Origin: Lepidodermella squamata
Lineage: Eukaryota; Gastrotricha
Length of the DNA: 64,000 nucleotides
NCBI GenBank assembly: GCA_047495785.1
Contig: JBLDXI010000015.1
Span: 124,001 to 188,000 of the forward strand
Direction: 5' to 3'
Below, piece by piece: positions 31,693 through 44,700 of the stretch. The position numbers were made by a program, and so were the translations under genes. The notes beneath the pieces were generated by a model, which had not been told where the DNA came from, made no database searches, and saw nothing but the letters and a program-made list of their open reading frames with translations. Each line of letters starts with the position of its first letter. The first letter of the stretch is position 1.

Positions 31693-33837
31693 GCAGAAAG
31701 TTATAACAACCTGGAGCTCTCTCCCATAATTCCTCTCTCTCTCCCTGGGTAAAAAATAATTTCGCAACGTTGCGCAACATGTTGGGGGTTCAACTAGGTG
31801 CTGATGGTGTTTACTTATTTAGCAGAAGAACTGAACTGAGTGTGTACTCCTGCTTGCATATTCCTAGCCAAGTTTCTAATTTAGTTTGCTGAATTAAAAG
31901 CTTATCTATCTAAGAGCATACAATTAGGTCTCATATCTGAGGACAAATAATGGGTACGTCGATTTTCTAGCATAGAAAGAACCGCGAGGAGTAAAGGCAT
32001 GGCGGGAATATGCTCTCTGTATGTATTTTCAGAAAAAGGACAGGCTAGTTGCTATTAAAAAATTGTCGCGCAACTTATGGGACACGCAGTAGACAATATA
32101 TACTTCTTCTCTAGATTTCCAAAACTTCCAGTTAATATTGCGCCATGTAGTTGCAAATCGTGCATCTCTTTGTTGTGATGACTGGAGTAAGGCAGGTTGG
32201 TCCTCACTTCGGCGATCTTCTACGATAGATGTATCTGCCTCTGACGATGAATGACTGTCGATTCCAGGAGCGTTCAAGTCTATCTGGAAGAAGTTGTCAT
32301 GCAAGATCTGGTCGATCGTCGGCCGGCTGTTTGGATCTTTATGCAGCATGGACAAGATGAAACTCTTACAACCACGCGAATACCCCCGTGAGTTGTCAAA
32401 AGCTCTCGGCGGGCTCCTTAAAACCAAACCAGAAAACTCAAATTCAGATACCTTTCTGCCCAAAAAACACGACAGCCTAAAATCTTAAGGTTTGGGTATA
32501 TCATTTTCGTTTCACGGAACTTATATCACAGGCAGGTTTGTGATCGAAAGCAAAGTGCAAATTTTGAGTCTGTAAAACATTTGATTCTGGTGGGCGCCAA
32601 TTTTTCTACCATAGGTAGTCTTGATCTTGAGCATGGCTCACGCCAGTGAGGTCTTTCATTGTTGCGAAACAAAAATCGCAAATTTACGTAAAATCCAAGC
32701 GAAATAATGCCAATAGCCAATAAGAGGAACATAATATCCCTCCGATGATGAATTATACTTATGACGATCAATTCAAGCAGTACCTAGTACGGTATAGTAT
32801 TGATGGTAAGCCCGATTATTTCCAATCATTTCCTCACGTAAACCAGGTCAAACTTACTCCGAAATGCTTCTGATAAGCAGAGGTAACACGGGTCCAGCAA
32901 ACTGAATAACATTTTTTTATTTCAGCACACGGTAAACATAAAAGCCATACCGGTTTGTTGAAATCAGCAAGTTCGAAAAGCGTGACGCCAAGCGACCAGA
33001 CATCGCACGGGCGTTCGTATCTGTTTGTATTAATGAATTCAGGAGCGGCATATTCCCACGACGCTACTCCTACTGTTGAGCTCGCGTTGGTACTTGAAAA
33101 TTAAGAAAAACAGGTTTCAAAAATAGAAAAGATTTCCTATCCGATTTTTATAATATAAAACATTGGGAAAGGAAAACATACTCGTTCAGATTCTTGGCAA
33201 TCCCGAAATCGCCAAGCTTAATAGTTTGCATATCCCCAGTGAGGAAGATGTTTTTCGGCTTAATGTCGCGATGAACAAAATTGTTGTCATGAAGAGCCTT
33301 CAGCGCATAAGCTATCTGGAGACCCCATTTCTGAATTTGTATCTCTGGGATTGGCTCCTTGCGATTTTCGATTTGCTTGGACAGGTCTCCACCTTCGCAA
33401 AACTCAAGTATTAAGTAGAAAATCTCACATCCTTTACGATCACGATCTTCGCCTTGGAAAAGCTCTGAAATAGTGCATCATGCATTATAATGAGTCATAG
33501 TCATTGTTAGCAGTAATGTACCTCTAAATGATCCGTAAACCCATACTATATTTGGATGACGCAATTTCTCCAACTTTGTATACTGAAGAAGAGAATGGAC
33601 AACGCTGCTTGTAATCGTCGTAGTAATGGGGCAAGCTTCACATACCTCTTCGCAGCTCATTTTGATGAGCTTCTTAGCCGCTTTCGGGTCTCGATTATCG
33701 CGTCTAATGCGCGATAGGTTGACTTCTTTCACGGCATATTTCTTCGAAGTTTTCTTATCAGTGCACAAGAAAACATCGCCAAAGCCACCTCCACCGAGAG
33801 GGTTCCAGCCTTCGAACTGCGAAGCTGATTTAAACAT
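30808..33837 (-). CDS. NEK-like kinase fused to ankyrin repeats, gene B, about 617 aa
   Basis: Paralogue of genes A and C. Proposed exons, 5' to 3': 33646-33837, 33522-33582, 33182-33464, 32951-33092, 32858-32901, 32104-32416 and 30808-31626; the sum is 618 codons. Exons 1, 2, 3 and 5 have the same lengths as in A and C. Kinase motifs: GGGGFGDVFL, YAVKEVNL, HRDIKPKNIFL, LGDFGIAKNL, canonical APE (AAPEF), DVWSLGVTLFELADF and NSRPTIDQIL. The linker after the kinase is longer and unrelated to that of A and C. The last exon gives about seven ankyrin repeats of 34 aa. A and C have a 39-bp exon before the ankyrin exon; I found no equivalent in the 477-bp intron 31627-32103, but one could be there without changing frame. 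Most diverged kinase, most regular ankyrins of the three. Confidence 0.82.
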
Positions 33838-34327
33838 GGTTTCAGCTACAGCAAACTATTTGATATAAGGATTTGACTAGACGGCGCTCATCAGCCAGTT
33901 TCTAACTTTCCTACACTTTGATAAGGCGGTAGGTGTAACTATATGACCCGTAGATAAGGAAAAATGATATATCATCAGCCTGTCTGAAAGTACGACCTGA
34001 CACCTACCCTGCTTATTCTGATTTCTGATCAATATTATTGTGATACAATATACAATTATCTCAAAACACAAAACACGTGGGCACATATTAGACGCGAATC
34101 TGAGACTGTCCGTAAGAAAAGCAATGTATAACCTCGAACAGTCATTCACAATCGAAAATAATTATAAACCGCTTCTCGAGACAAATCAGACGGCTTCTTC
34201 AATCAAAGGTAAAAATAGAGGAGTGTGTTACTGTTGGACTGTTGGATGGACTGTTATCCCCCTGAAATTCGCACATTTGTCGTAAATTTTCACGGTTTGC
34301 GCCCAGAAGACGACCCCGAACTGACTA
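33838..34327. other. Intergenic between genes B and C
   Basis: Should hold the gene B promoter. A CTGTAG acceptor-like site is 8 bp upstream of the gene B start. No coding feature was recognised. Confidence 0.5.
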
Positions 34328-34615
34328 GGACTGACTAAGGAATTGCGGCGGAAAAAGAAAACTAGCACTAAGAAGAAGCCAAGGATAAGAAGGGCAAAAC
34401 GCCGAAGAAAAAAGAGAAGGAAAAACCTGGCGAAAAAGAGTTTGAAATCAAAATTAAACCCGATTTTGAACAAGCTGGAATGGTGTCTTTTGAAAAAGAT
34501 GACTGGCGCATGATTGTTAAGTCGATTGAAATTTTCGGAAAAAGCAAGATCTTCAACTGTGGGGTTGGGTAAGGATTTCTCTATGCCTGCCTTCGCCCTT
34601 TTCAAAACCGGAATG
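34328..34615 (+). mobile_element. RTE-like LINE, 3' fragment (copy 3)
   Basis: Plus-strand sequence encodes the last part of the same reverse transcriptase as copies 1 and 2: GLTKELRRKKK, a Lys-rich stretch, then in another frame EFEIKIKPDF, DDWRMIVKS and FGKSKIFNCG before the stop. The 3' UTR block GCCTGCCTTCGCCC and a CAAAACCGGAA stretch follow. The frameshift in the Lys-rich part and the short length mark it as dead. Confidence 0.8.
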
Positions 34616-34766
34616 GAATAGCAGTTTGAAATGATCTAATTCGTTGCTTTCACACGTCGATCACAATTATCAACTCGAAAATTGTAAAATCATCCAGGTA
34701 ATTTTTCTGCGAAAGCTCATTTCTGCGGTTGTGAAATGCAGGTATTGAATGCAAGCAAATTCCTTT

Positions 34767-37700
34767 TTACTTAGCTATCCTCATCGTCAGGATTTCGATT
34801 ATTTGTTGTTGTTCATTAGAATCCTTCTTAGATGAATCATTAGGGTTTTCAGTCTTATCCAGTGCAGTTTGTCCCTTTTTGTTCTTCCAGGTTGCGTTGG
34901 CTTTGAATTTATTGACAAGAAAGTCAACAACAGCAGGTTCTGTCCAATAGACAGCTATCATCAGTGGCGTGTCTCCATCCTTATCTGCCGCGTTGACGTC
35001 GGCCTTGAACTTGCCCGCCAGCAGTTCCACGACGTCAGCTCGGCCATTTTTGGCGGCCGAATGCAATGGCGTCCAGCCATTCTTATCTACCGCGTTGACG
35101 TCGGCTTTGAACTTACCCGCCAGCTTTGCCATTCGCGGCGGCAAAGTGCAATGGCGTCCAGCCGTCCTTCTTTGCCGCGTTGACGTCGGCTTTAAATTTG
35201 CACGCCAGCAGTTCCACGACGCCAGCGTGGCAATTACAGGCGGCCTTGTGCAACGGCGTCCAGCCATCCTTATCTGCCGTGTTGACGTCAACTTTGAACA
35301 TGCACGCCAGCAGTTCCACGACTTCAGCACGGCCATTCCAGGCGGACCAGTGCAATGGCGTCTTGCCATTTTTATCGGCCGCATTGACGTCGGCTTTGAA
35401 CGTGCACGCCAGCAGTTCCACGACTTCAGCACGGCCATCCCAGGCGGCCCAGTGCAATGGCGTCTCGCCATACTTATTTGCTATGTTAACATCGGCTTTG
35501 AACTCGCCCGCTAGCAGTTCAACAATTTCAACATGTCCTTTGGATGCTGCAGCATGAAGAGCAGTTCCTTCGTCGTCCCTCAAACTGAACGTCGTCTTAT
35601 ATTTTCCGTTAACATCCAGTCCCAATCGGTCCTTGTATTGCAGCAGTTGTGACATTCTCGCTGCGTCATTTACAAGTGCACATCGCACGAATTCCTGTTT
35701 CGATCATCACATCGAAAAAAGTCAAATATAAATGCTATTCATATGATGAAGAAATCAACCTTGATAGCTTTCTTTTTGTTTTTCGGGAGTTCGACCGCCT
35801 AAATTATTTACGTTTCAATTAAAATGAAAATTTTTACAGCCTTTGAAACCTTTACCGGGCTTGCAAGCTTCTGCTCGACTTTCTCTTGCGATTTAGACCT
35901 CGAGAATCCCTCTGTCCCTTGGTTCGGCTTGTCTGGTTGAAGAATGACTGGCTGTCTTAGTTGTTGTTGGCTTTCGACAACGATATGGCGGCGTAGAAAG
36001 GCGTGATTCAGCGCTTGCTCGATGGTCGGTCGGCGGCTGCTCTGCTTCTCCAACAGCGACATGATGAATTCAGTGCAATCAGCCGGGTAGCCTCGAGAAT
36101 CGTCGAATGGCCGCGGCGGTTTTCTGGGAGGAAAAACGGTATAACCTAACGAAAATGAGCTTTGAAATAGCTTGAAATTGAACCCTTTATTCGAAATTCA
36201 CCATTTACTCTCGATGGATATTAAATATTATATATATTTTTATTTTGCTACCTATTTAAATATTTCAATGACATAGTCAACCTCAGCACCCAGTAAAACA
36301 CTCAATTAAAGTACTAGATCGATGAACTTCGATTGATTCGAAAATGTTATGATTTTTTTTATCGAAAATCAACGAATTTCAACTTCACAATGAAAGAGTC
36401 AATTTTCCGCGAACCGGTGAAATAGACCCAATCATTAATTTTAAATTATTGTTCAGACACTTAAGAAAAACGGCAAACTGAAAGTGAAAAGGTCTGAAAA
36501 GACTTGATGGATCGCTAACATTTATCTCCTATCAAGAGTCGATTTATTATTTTGGGCTATTTCGAGTTATTTTGGGGAAATCGAAATATATCGGATTAGA
36601 TTCTAATCATCAGAACACGTTTTAGAGGTGGGTGATCAGGATAGGTACACTTACGATTGAATGTTTTCCATGACATCCATCTGCGTTCTTCCGACGAACT
36701 AATGAATAAAACAGCATGCAGAATGAAACATGATGGGAGGTGGCTTTTATTACCGGTTTCGCAAAATTTGCTAGTTCATAGAGAGTCACTCCAAACGACC
36801 ACACGTCACAAGCGCGCTGGTAATCGTTAGTCTCGATGTAGTCTGGAGCTGCATAATCCCAAGAAGCTACACTCAGCGTGTACTTTGTCGTTGCAGCCCT
36901 GCGCAAAATGGTAACAAGGCTTAACCCCGCGAAATAATGAAGCCACCGGCGATAGCAGTCGCTGAAAAGAGCCAACTTACTCGTCCAAGTCTTTAGCAAT
37001 GCCAAAATCGCCGAGTTTTACCGCTCGCCCGTCATGGCTTAGAAAAATGTTTTTCGGCTTGATATCCCGGTGGACGATGCCGTTGTCGTGCAAGAACTTC
37101 AACGCCGATGCAAGCTGTCTGGCCCAGGATTGCAGCTGCACTTCGCTGATCTTTTCGCGTCCTGTTCCGATCCGACTGTCCAAATCTCCGCCCTCGCAGT
37201 GCTCCATGACCAAGTAGTACATCTCGCATCCTTGTTTGACTTCATCATCACCGCTGTATGTCTCTAGATAACGTTCGTGGCGCGGAAGAACCCGCACTTC
37301 GATGATTTTTTGCCCTGACTGTACCCCGCGAGTACAGCCTTGGATACTATATGCAATACTGCGCGTTATGCTGTACTCGCGGGGTACAGTCAGGGCAAAA
37401 AATCATCGAAGTGCGGGTTCTTCCGCGCCACGAACGATAATATACCCTTAAAATAAGGTCTAATCAGTGCAAAAATCTTTCCTACCCTTGAATGAACCAA
37501 ATATCTGGACAATGTTGGGGTGTCGCAGTTTTTCCAACTTGGAGTGCTGCAAAAGCGAGAAATATCTCGTTTTATCATGTGCTTCCATCTATCACTTCAT
37601 AATATCTTACCTCGGCGCAGCTGATTTTAACAAGTTTCCTAGCTTGATTTTCATCACTGAAACTCCGTTCGAACTGAGTGAGGTTTACTTCCTTGACAAC

Positions 37701-37802
37701 ATAGTTTTCATCAGTTGTCCCCCTTCGGCAAAAGTAGACCGTGCCAAAGCCGCCATGGCCTAAAACCGTCCACTTATTGAACTCGCGTGCTGATTTGAAC
37801 AT
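34767..37802 (-). CDS. NEK-like kinase fused to ankyrin repeats, gene C, frameshifted
   Basis: Paralogue of A and B. Exons, 5' to 3': 37611-37802, 37486-37546, 36981-37263, 36754-36898, 36655-36698, 35850-36123, 35760-35798 and 34767-35694. Seven of the eight match gene A in layout, six with identical length. Kinase motifs are intact: GHGGFGTVYF, YVVKEVNL, HRDIKPKNIFL, LGDFGIAKDL, APD, DVWSFGVTLYEL, SRRPTIEQAL. The ankyrin exon carries about eight repeats but is out of frame after the sixth: near 35120 a 17-bp piece present in the other repeats (a CAGTTCCACGACGT-type stretch on the plus strand) is missing. Exon length plus 17 is divisible by three, so this is its only net lesion. The kinase and first repeats could still be made. 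A foldback element sits in intron 2, 6 bp from the acceptor. It may be a young pseudogene, or the deletion may be an assembly error. Confidence 0.82.
36124..36654 (-). other. Gene C intron 5
   Basis: AT-rich GT-AG intron of 531 bp. It corresponds in position to the 620-bp intron 27601-28220 of gene A, but I saw no clear similarity between them. Confidence 0.65.
37272..37436. mobile_element. Perfect 165-bp foldback element (MITE)
   Basis: Two exact 67-bp inverted arms (37272-37338 and 37370-37436, outer end CGTTCGTGGCGCGGAAGAAC) surround a 31-bp loop. ATAA on both sides (37268-37271 and 37437-37440) is a candidate 4-bp target duplication. The arms show no mismatch, so insertion should be recent. 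It lies in intron 2 of gene C directly before the splice acceptor. Confidence 0.88.
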
Positions 37803-38337
37803 TTCTCCTACTTCTCGAAAGTAATAAAAATTGCGAGCTTTTGGGTGTTGCTGATAAATTTCTATTCTTGGAAATTATTTCTCTTATCTGAACGTAAACA
37901 GTGGACGAAAGCCATACTTATTCTCAAGATAAAAGTCTTTAATATTTCTATGCGGAATGGTTCAAGGTTGGCATGAAGGCTTTAAATTTCTATTACAGCA
38001 TTTTTTGACGACAAAAATGCACTGAAGGAAGGAAACGAGTGTAGACGATTTGACCGTCTTACCGTTGGCATCAACTTCAGACACTTAATACAGGGGTCTT
38101 AAACTTGTAAGTACCGTTGTATGTGCCATTTCGTATGTGCCATTCCTAAATTTCTTGAAACTCCTCATTGATGCGCATCGAATTCGCCTTCTACGGATTT
38201 TTTTGGCCACCCTGTATGAATAAAAACGCGTGATGCATGGAATAATAACGAATAAAAACTTATTTGACATGCTTTGACAGCACTCTGACTCATTTGACAT
38301 GCTTTTCTGGGTGCTGATCGAAAATGGCAGGCACTAT

Positions 38338-38460
38338 GTCGGAAATCCCGTAGACCGAATTATAGTTTCGAAGATATTTTCTCTCGGACTATGAATTCAC
38401 TTGCGAAAAAATTGAATCATAGATTTTGAGAAACCCTAATTCGGTCTACAGATTTCCGAC
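38338..38460. repeat. MITE-like inverted repeat
   Basis: GTCGGAAATC-x-GTAGACCGAATTA at the left end recurs in inverse orientation at the right end, with one-base differences, bounding 123 bp of AT-rich DNA. No target duplication was recognised. Confidence 0.6.
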
Positions 38461-38587
38461 CAAGTATTCAAAATAGAAATCATTTGCCTTGTTGAAACTT
38501 CCCTTCTATTCCTGATTAGCAATTCCAACAAACACCACAGCAACAAAGTTACGAAATCATTTTATTCTTCATTATTCAAAGCACAAA

Positions 38588-38702
38588 TTTTTATTGGTTT
38601 ATCGATATAAAAGCAGTTCGCGCACGTATTACAATAATCACTTCAACAAACCACAGAATAATCACTTCAACAGAAGCACTGATCAAAAGTATCAATTTTT
38701 TA
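38588..38702 (+). repeat. Promoter-like repeat, copy 2
   Basis: Second copy of 29559-29672 with the same ATTGG and TATAAAAG spacing. It lies in the 3' flank of separase on the opposite strand. A following ORF of 60 codons is not convincing. Confidence 0.6.
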
Positions 38703-38753
38703 ATTTTGAAAACTATGATGGCGAGACATCAACCCATGAGACAACATTAGCGC

Positions 38754-41700
38754 TCAGCCGTCAGAGCAGCTGTTAGCAATCACCGTTTCTCTGCTTATTG
38801 CCAGCGGCAGGCCGTAGCAAACCGGCGCGGAGCCGTTCAGAAACCGCAACTTGCAGTTCGCCCTCGCTCTATTCAAACACCCGATCAACGACACAGTTTT
38901 CGGCAGAGCAGCCAGCTCAGCCCTGGTCAGTTCAACCGGCGGTGGGTGGTCCTTATTGCCGGGAAAGCCGCGTCGCCACGAAGGCGTGAGGGCCGAGTCG
39001 AGAAACGCCATCAAAAACCTGTCAATATCGACGTCAGTCACGTTGAACAAATTGCCAAAAACGGCCGGCGACAACGCGAGTGGGAAAAACAGAGCTGAGT
39101 TGTGCAGATCCCGACGCCGCGAGTCGACCAGCCGCAGGGAGGAGCAACCCATCAGAATGCCAATGGCAGATGCCTTCTGGTAGATTTCGCCGTTCGACTC
39201 CAACACAGATGCGTTTTGCGTCTGACTCTGCTGCTGCGCGGCCGTGAACACGACTTTGTGGTCGGCCAAGTCGCGGAATGTCGTCGAATGCAGGCCGGAA
39301 CCGTGGCCGATGAACACGAACATTTGCGTTCGCCGCAGTTGTTCCAGGAGTTCCCGCGCCGATGGGAAACGCCCGACAAAACCAGTCCAGCTTGGAGTTC
39401 GCCTAAAATTAAAATTCACAATCGAGTACTCAGGTGTGTACCGTAACGCGCCCAAAATTTGGACACCCCAAATCGCTACTAAATCGCATTTAAAAACACG
39501 AAAAAAATTGCGCATCAAGGAATATAATTTGTGTAAGGTCGAATTAGCATACGCAAAGGAGGTGTCCAAATTTAGAGGTTTCTTTAACTATTTTTTTAAA
39601 ATCAAGGTGAGCCCCTAAATTCTCCAAAATTTACGTGCCGATCCGAATTCCTCGGGCGAATGTTTTTAAATTTTTTTAGATTTTTTGGACTAAAACCAAA
39701 TTTTTAGTAATTAAACAACTTGTTTTGTCCAAAGTTAGGACCCATTACGGTAAATAGAGATTTTTTCATTGCTCGGAGTTGAAGCAACAAATTGTTTATT
39801 GAACTCACGTTGTAACAATTGGTTCAAAGGTGGCTCTCGTTTTCGCAAGGTTATTTTCAGGATCCAGCACGTAGGACAGCGACTCGAGTGGCCATTTCAC
39901 GAACTGATGGGCGCCCACCAGTTGGCACGATGGCGTTGACCGCAGGGCTGTTCGCAGTTGGTGCACAAGAAAGGGAAGCGTCAAGGCCCGTGTGACGGCT
40001 AGCCCTCGCATCGACGGCACGTCTTCCCACGTGAACGGCGTTGTCCATGCGTCGAGAAGTAGCACGACGATCGGCCGAGTTCCGCCAACTTCATCATCGT
40101 CACAGTCTCCAGCTTCCTCGGCTTTCTCGCTAAAAGACAACAGATCAATCAAAAATATGCTAGCAGAGCATTTGCAAGCAACGAAAAATGTATCCAACTG
40201 CCCACGACTCTCCTTATTCAAGGTATAAAAAAATGTCATAACCTCAAGTCCATATCCAAGCAAGACTGTAAATCCGTTTGGAATCAGCTCGGTGATTTTG
40301 ATAATATGATATAACGATATCATAACCAGACAGAGAATGGGTCGGGTAATTGGGGTCATGCTTTCCCCATTTCTTTTCCTGGGTTTTGGGTCGCTGTTGG
40401 GTTCTTGCCAAAATGATCGTGAGAAATGACACATAAAAATGACCTAATTAATAACCTCATTTCTCAGGCTCTACTTACAGCATCATAATTACTAACCGTT
40501 GCAACTAACATTTAGAGAAACCAAATTTGTATTCGAAATCGGATTTACTGTGCCAAATCATACTTACCAAATTGCTTATTAATTCCACTAATTCGCGATT
40601 TACTAATTAGTGGTTTATATGAATAAAATTTCATATTGAAGTTTAATCGACTTTTGTGATCGAGTCTCAACAATTGGCGACGCGGAGAAAAACATCATCA
40701 TGAGTGACTTGGCCGCGATTTTGGAGCGTTTGACTACATTGACAGCTTCGCAGGCCGAGGCATTAGCCCAGCATTCCGCTGCGCTCGACTTGTTGTCATC
40801 AAACAATGAAACCAAGGTTACCAAAGAATTTCCAGGGTTCGACCCGCAGTCCGAGATATGGGAAGATTATCAGGAACGGTTCGATAATTTTACGAAGGCT
40901 CACGCGAAATCGAAAACGAAAGCGGCCTATTTCCTGAGTTGCCAGTCAGAGGCGATTTTCACGAGATCAAAACTTACCTTCAGCAACTGCCTTCCCCGAA
41001 AAAAGTGAACGATGCGACTTACGACGACATCACGGTCTTTATGCAGAAGCAGTACGACCCGAAGAAGTATGTCGTCCGCGAACGTCACAAGTTTTGGAAT
41101 AATATTGGTAGAAAGGCGGGTGAGTCGATTCCTCAGCTGGTTGCCAGAATTCGCCAGGATGCGGCTACCTGTGGTTTTTCGAATATCACTAACCCCTTAG
41201 ATGAAGCGTTGCGCACCCGCTTCATTTGCTCTGTCAAAAATGAAGCAGTCTTAAAGGCGATTTTCAAGATTTCTGATACCGATCTTTCATTTCAAAAGGC
41301 CATTGATGTCGCGCTTGAAGTGGAGGAGGCGGCGAAAGTTGCCAAGGAGACAGTTTCTGGTCCTCAATTGTCTTCTCAGTCAGTGCACAACGTGTCTTCG
41401 GATGGTCGTCGAGCTGGAGTCAAGAATAAGAACAAACGTCGACAAGGGTCGAAGTTCGAAATTTCAATCGTCGAATCGCGAATCTTGCCGGGCGTGCGGC
41501 AAATTCGATCATCATCGAAATACTTGCAAGTTCAAAAATGCTGAGTGCCATTTTTGTCACAAACTAGGTCATATTCAAGCGGCTTGTCTCAGTCGTCAAA
41601 GGGCTGATCGACAAACATCGTCTGTTCCTCAACCCGTCAATGCTATTCGTGCTCAGGGTGGCCGCTCTCTTCAGGTGATCGATCGCGAATCGAACTCGAG

Positions 41701-44700
41701 TGACGCTATTTTTCAATCGTTTTTAGTGTCAAATCGGTTAGTCCAGCTCAAAATTGACTGTGGCTGTGGGGTAAATTTCATTTCGACCGAGGTTTGGAAA
41801 CAAGTCGGTTCTCTTGCTCTTCATCCCTGCAGCACTCGATTCGTCAGTGCGTCGAATCACCCGATTCCTGTTTCGGGCACAGTCGTCTTACCAGTCTGCA
41901 TTTCCGGTCAGCGAAATGTTTCGGACGTTTTGTTTCATGTTTCTGCTCATCTTAATCTGCTTGGCCGTAGTGGAATTCTTCAAATGAATTTGTCTATTGA
42001 TCAGTTGCTGGGAATAACATCTGGTTCTACTTCAACTCGTCAGTTTGTTTCAAAGATTTTTGATAACATTAAGCCGGATTCGGAACTACAAAAGGCCTGC
42101 CGCGACCTTTGCAATGAATTTCCGGAGTTTTTCAAACCTGAACTCGGTTGTTTGCGCGATTTTGAGCTTGAGGTTAAATTTAAGCCCGAGTCGGTGCCGG
42201 TTTTCTGCAAGGCTCGACCGGTTCCGTTTGCTCTTGAACAGGACCTGGTGGATGCCTACGACGCCGGGGTGGCTAAAGGAGTTTGGGAACGGGTTCAATT
42301 CAATGACTGGGGTACGCCGGTTGTTCCTATTCAAAAACCGTTGCTTCCTGGCGAGACTAAACGGAAGTTGCGAGTTTGCGGCGATTATTCGGCTTCGATT
42401 AATTCTCAGCTTGAACCTCATCGTTATCCACTACCTCTTCCAGCTGATTTGATGCGGAAATTACGTGGCGGCTATGGCTATAGTCAGATCGATTTGGCCG
42501 ATGCCTACAACCAGATTTGCTTGGGTCCAGTGTCCCAAAAACGGCTGGCTCTTTCAACTCACAAAGGGGTTCTTCTTCAAAAACGATTACCTTTTGGAAT
42601 TACTTCAGCGCCGGGCTATTTTCAAGAAATCATGGATAAATTGACCAGCGATTTGCCTGGTGTTGCTTGTTTTCTCGATAACATTTTTGTGTCTGGGATC
42701 GATGCCGCTGATCATCTATCGAATCTACGAAGGGCTTTGAAGCGCCTGGTTGATAATGGTTTGCGTGGTCGATTGGAAAAATGCGATTTTGCCATGCCGG
42801 TCATCGCCTGTTTGGGACATTTTTTGTCATCTGAAGGTTTGGCGATTGGACCTAAGGTTGATGCGGTTTTGGCAATGTCTGCTCCGACAGATGTGGGTAC
42901 GTTGAAGTCATTTTTGGGGCATGTTCAGTTTTATGCAAAATTTCTTCCACCGAACTTGTCCTCCATTCTTGAACCGCTGCGGTTCTGGTTCATTTTGACC
43001 CGAGTAAGACTCTGGGTTTGGCTGCCGATGCTTCAGAAGTTGGGATTGGGGCCGTTTTGTTTCATCGATTTGAAGATGGTTCGGAACGACCAATCGCCAA
43101 TGTTTCGAAATTACTCAGCAGCAGTCAGCGTCGTTATAGTCAGATTCAACGTGAGGCTCTGGCTATCATCTTTGGATTGAAAAAGTTTCATCAATTCGTC
43201 TACGGTCGTCATTTCATCATTGTCACTGATCATAAACCTCTGTTGTCGCTTTTTGGCTTCGACAAAGCGACGCCGACTATGGCGGCTAATCGTCTAGCCC
43301 GTTGGTCCTGGATTCTTCATCAGTATGACTACGACATCGAGTACCGAGCGACTGCCAAGCACGGAAATGCTGATGCCCTGAGTCGATTGCCTGGGTCGCC
43401 TGACAATAATTTTGATGGGGAGGAAAGTGCTGATGATGTTCAAATGGTTTGCCAGGTCAACTTGATTAGTCAGCAATTAAATGCTATCAACTCGACTGGC
43501 CACGACCCATTGGTTTTGGTTCGTGAGTCGGAGAAAGATCCAGTGATTTCTTCGGTTATTCGCTTCGTGGAAAATGGCTGGGCGGAGAAGCTTAACGAGT
43601 CGAAGTTGCAAGAAGTCAAGGAATTTAAAAAGTTGTCAGATTTCCTATCAGTTTCGGGCAAATGTCTTTTCTATGGCTCTCGAGTTGTTATTCCGACTTC
43701 TTTACGTAGTCACGTGCTTGAAATTTTACATCTGGGTCACATCGAAATCAGGCGAATGAAACAACTGGCTCGAAGCGCTGTTTATTGGCCTGGAATTGAC
43801 GCAGAAATTACCGAAACGGGTCAAAATTGTGTCTCATGTGGTGAGCATCAGAATTTGCCGGTTAAGGCGGCTGTTCATCCGTGGATGTTGCCGGAAGTTC
43901 CGTGGAGCCGACTGCATGTTGATCATGCGATCAATTTTCTGAAAACGAATTGGTTGGTTGTAGTCGACGTTTATTCGAAATACCCATGTATTCACCCTAC
44001 GAGTTCGGTGTCTACAAAAGCAACGACAGATCTTCTTGACGGCGATTTCGCTCATTTCGGATTTCCTCACGCGGTGGTCACCGACAATTCAACCACTTTC
44101 ACATCGGAGGAGTTCCAGGAGTGGTGCGAGGAGAAGGGCATTGTTCATCTATCTGGAGCGCCTTATCATCCCGAAACCAACGGTCAGGCGGAAAGAATGG
44201 TAGAAACGTTCAAACAGAGTATGAAGAAATCGAGCTTGGTTCCGAAAACTGCTCTGAACGAATTTCTCATCACTTACCGTCGTACACCGCTGCCGAATGG
44301 TCATTCACCCAGCGAACTGTTGAATGGCAGACAAATTCGCACAAAAATCGATCTGTTGGTTCCATCACCGTTGCAGTTCGAACTGATGCGTCTCAATCGA
44401 CGAACAAAGGGGCGAGCATCTGCGGAAATCAACTTTAAAGTCGGTGATCGGGTGTTTGCTCTGTACCATGGTCAGGTCCGTGACCGAGAACCAAAATGGT
44501 ATTTGGCTGAGGTTCTGAAGGTCGAAGGCCCACGTACCTGTGAAGTTAAGGTTTTGCCCGACGGCCCTATTTGGCGTCGACACTCAGATCAGCTGAGACC
44601 GTTCAAGGGTCCACCCGATGTTGTGTCTTCACAAAGACCGCCGGTGGCGGAACCCGATTCGTCATCAAGCCCGATTGCGACATTTACTCGCGACAATCCT

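Larger units (their letters stand above)
37803..38753. other. Region between gene C start and separase stop
   Basis: Contains the upstream region of gene C, a small inverted-repeat element and the second promoter-like repeat, listed separately. No convincing coding sequence otherwise. Confidence 0.5.

Noticed and set aside
37272-37436. A microRNA-type hairpin gene
   Set aside because: Perfect 67-bp arms, a candidate target duplication and a related terminus elsewhere fit a young foldback transposon better.
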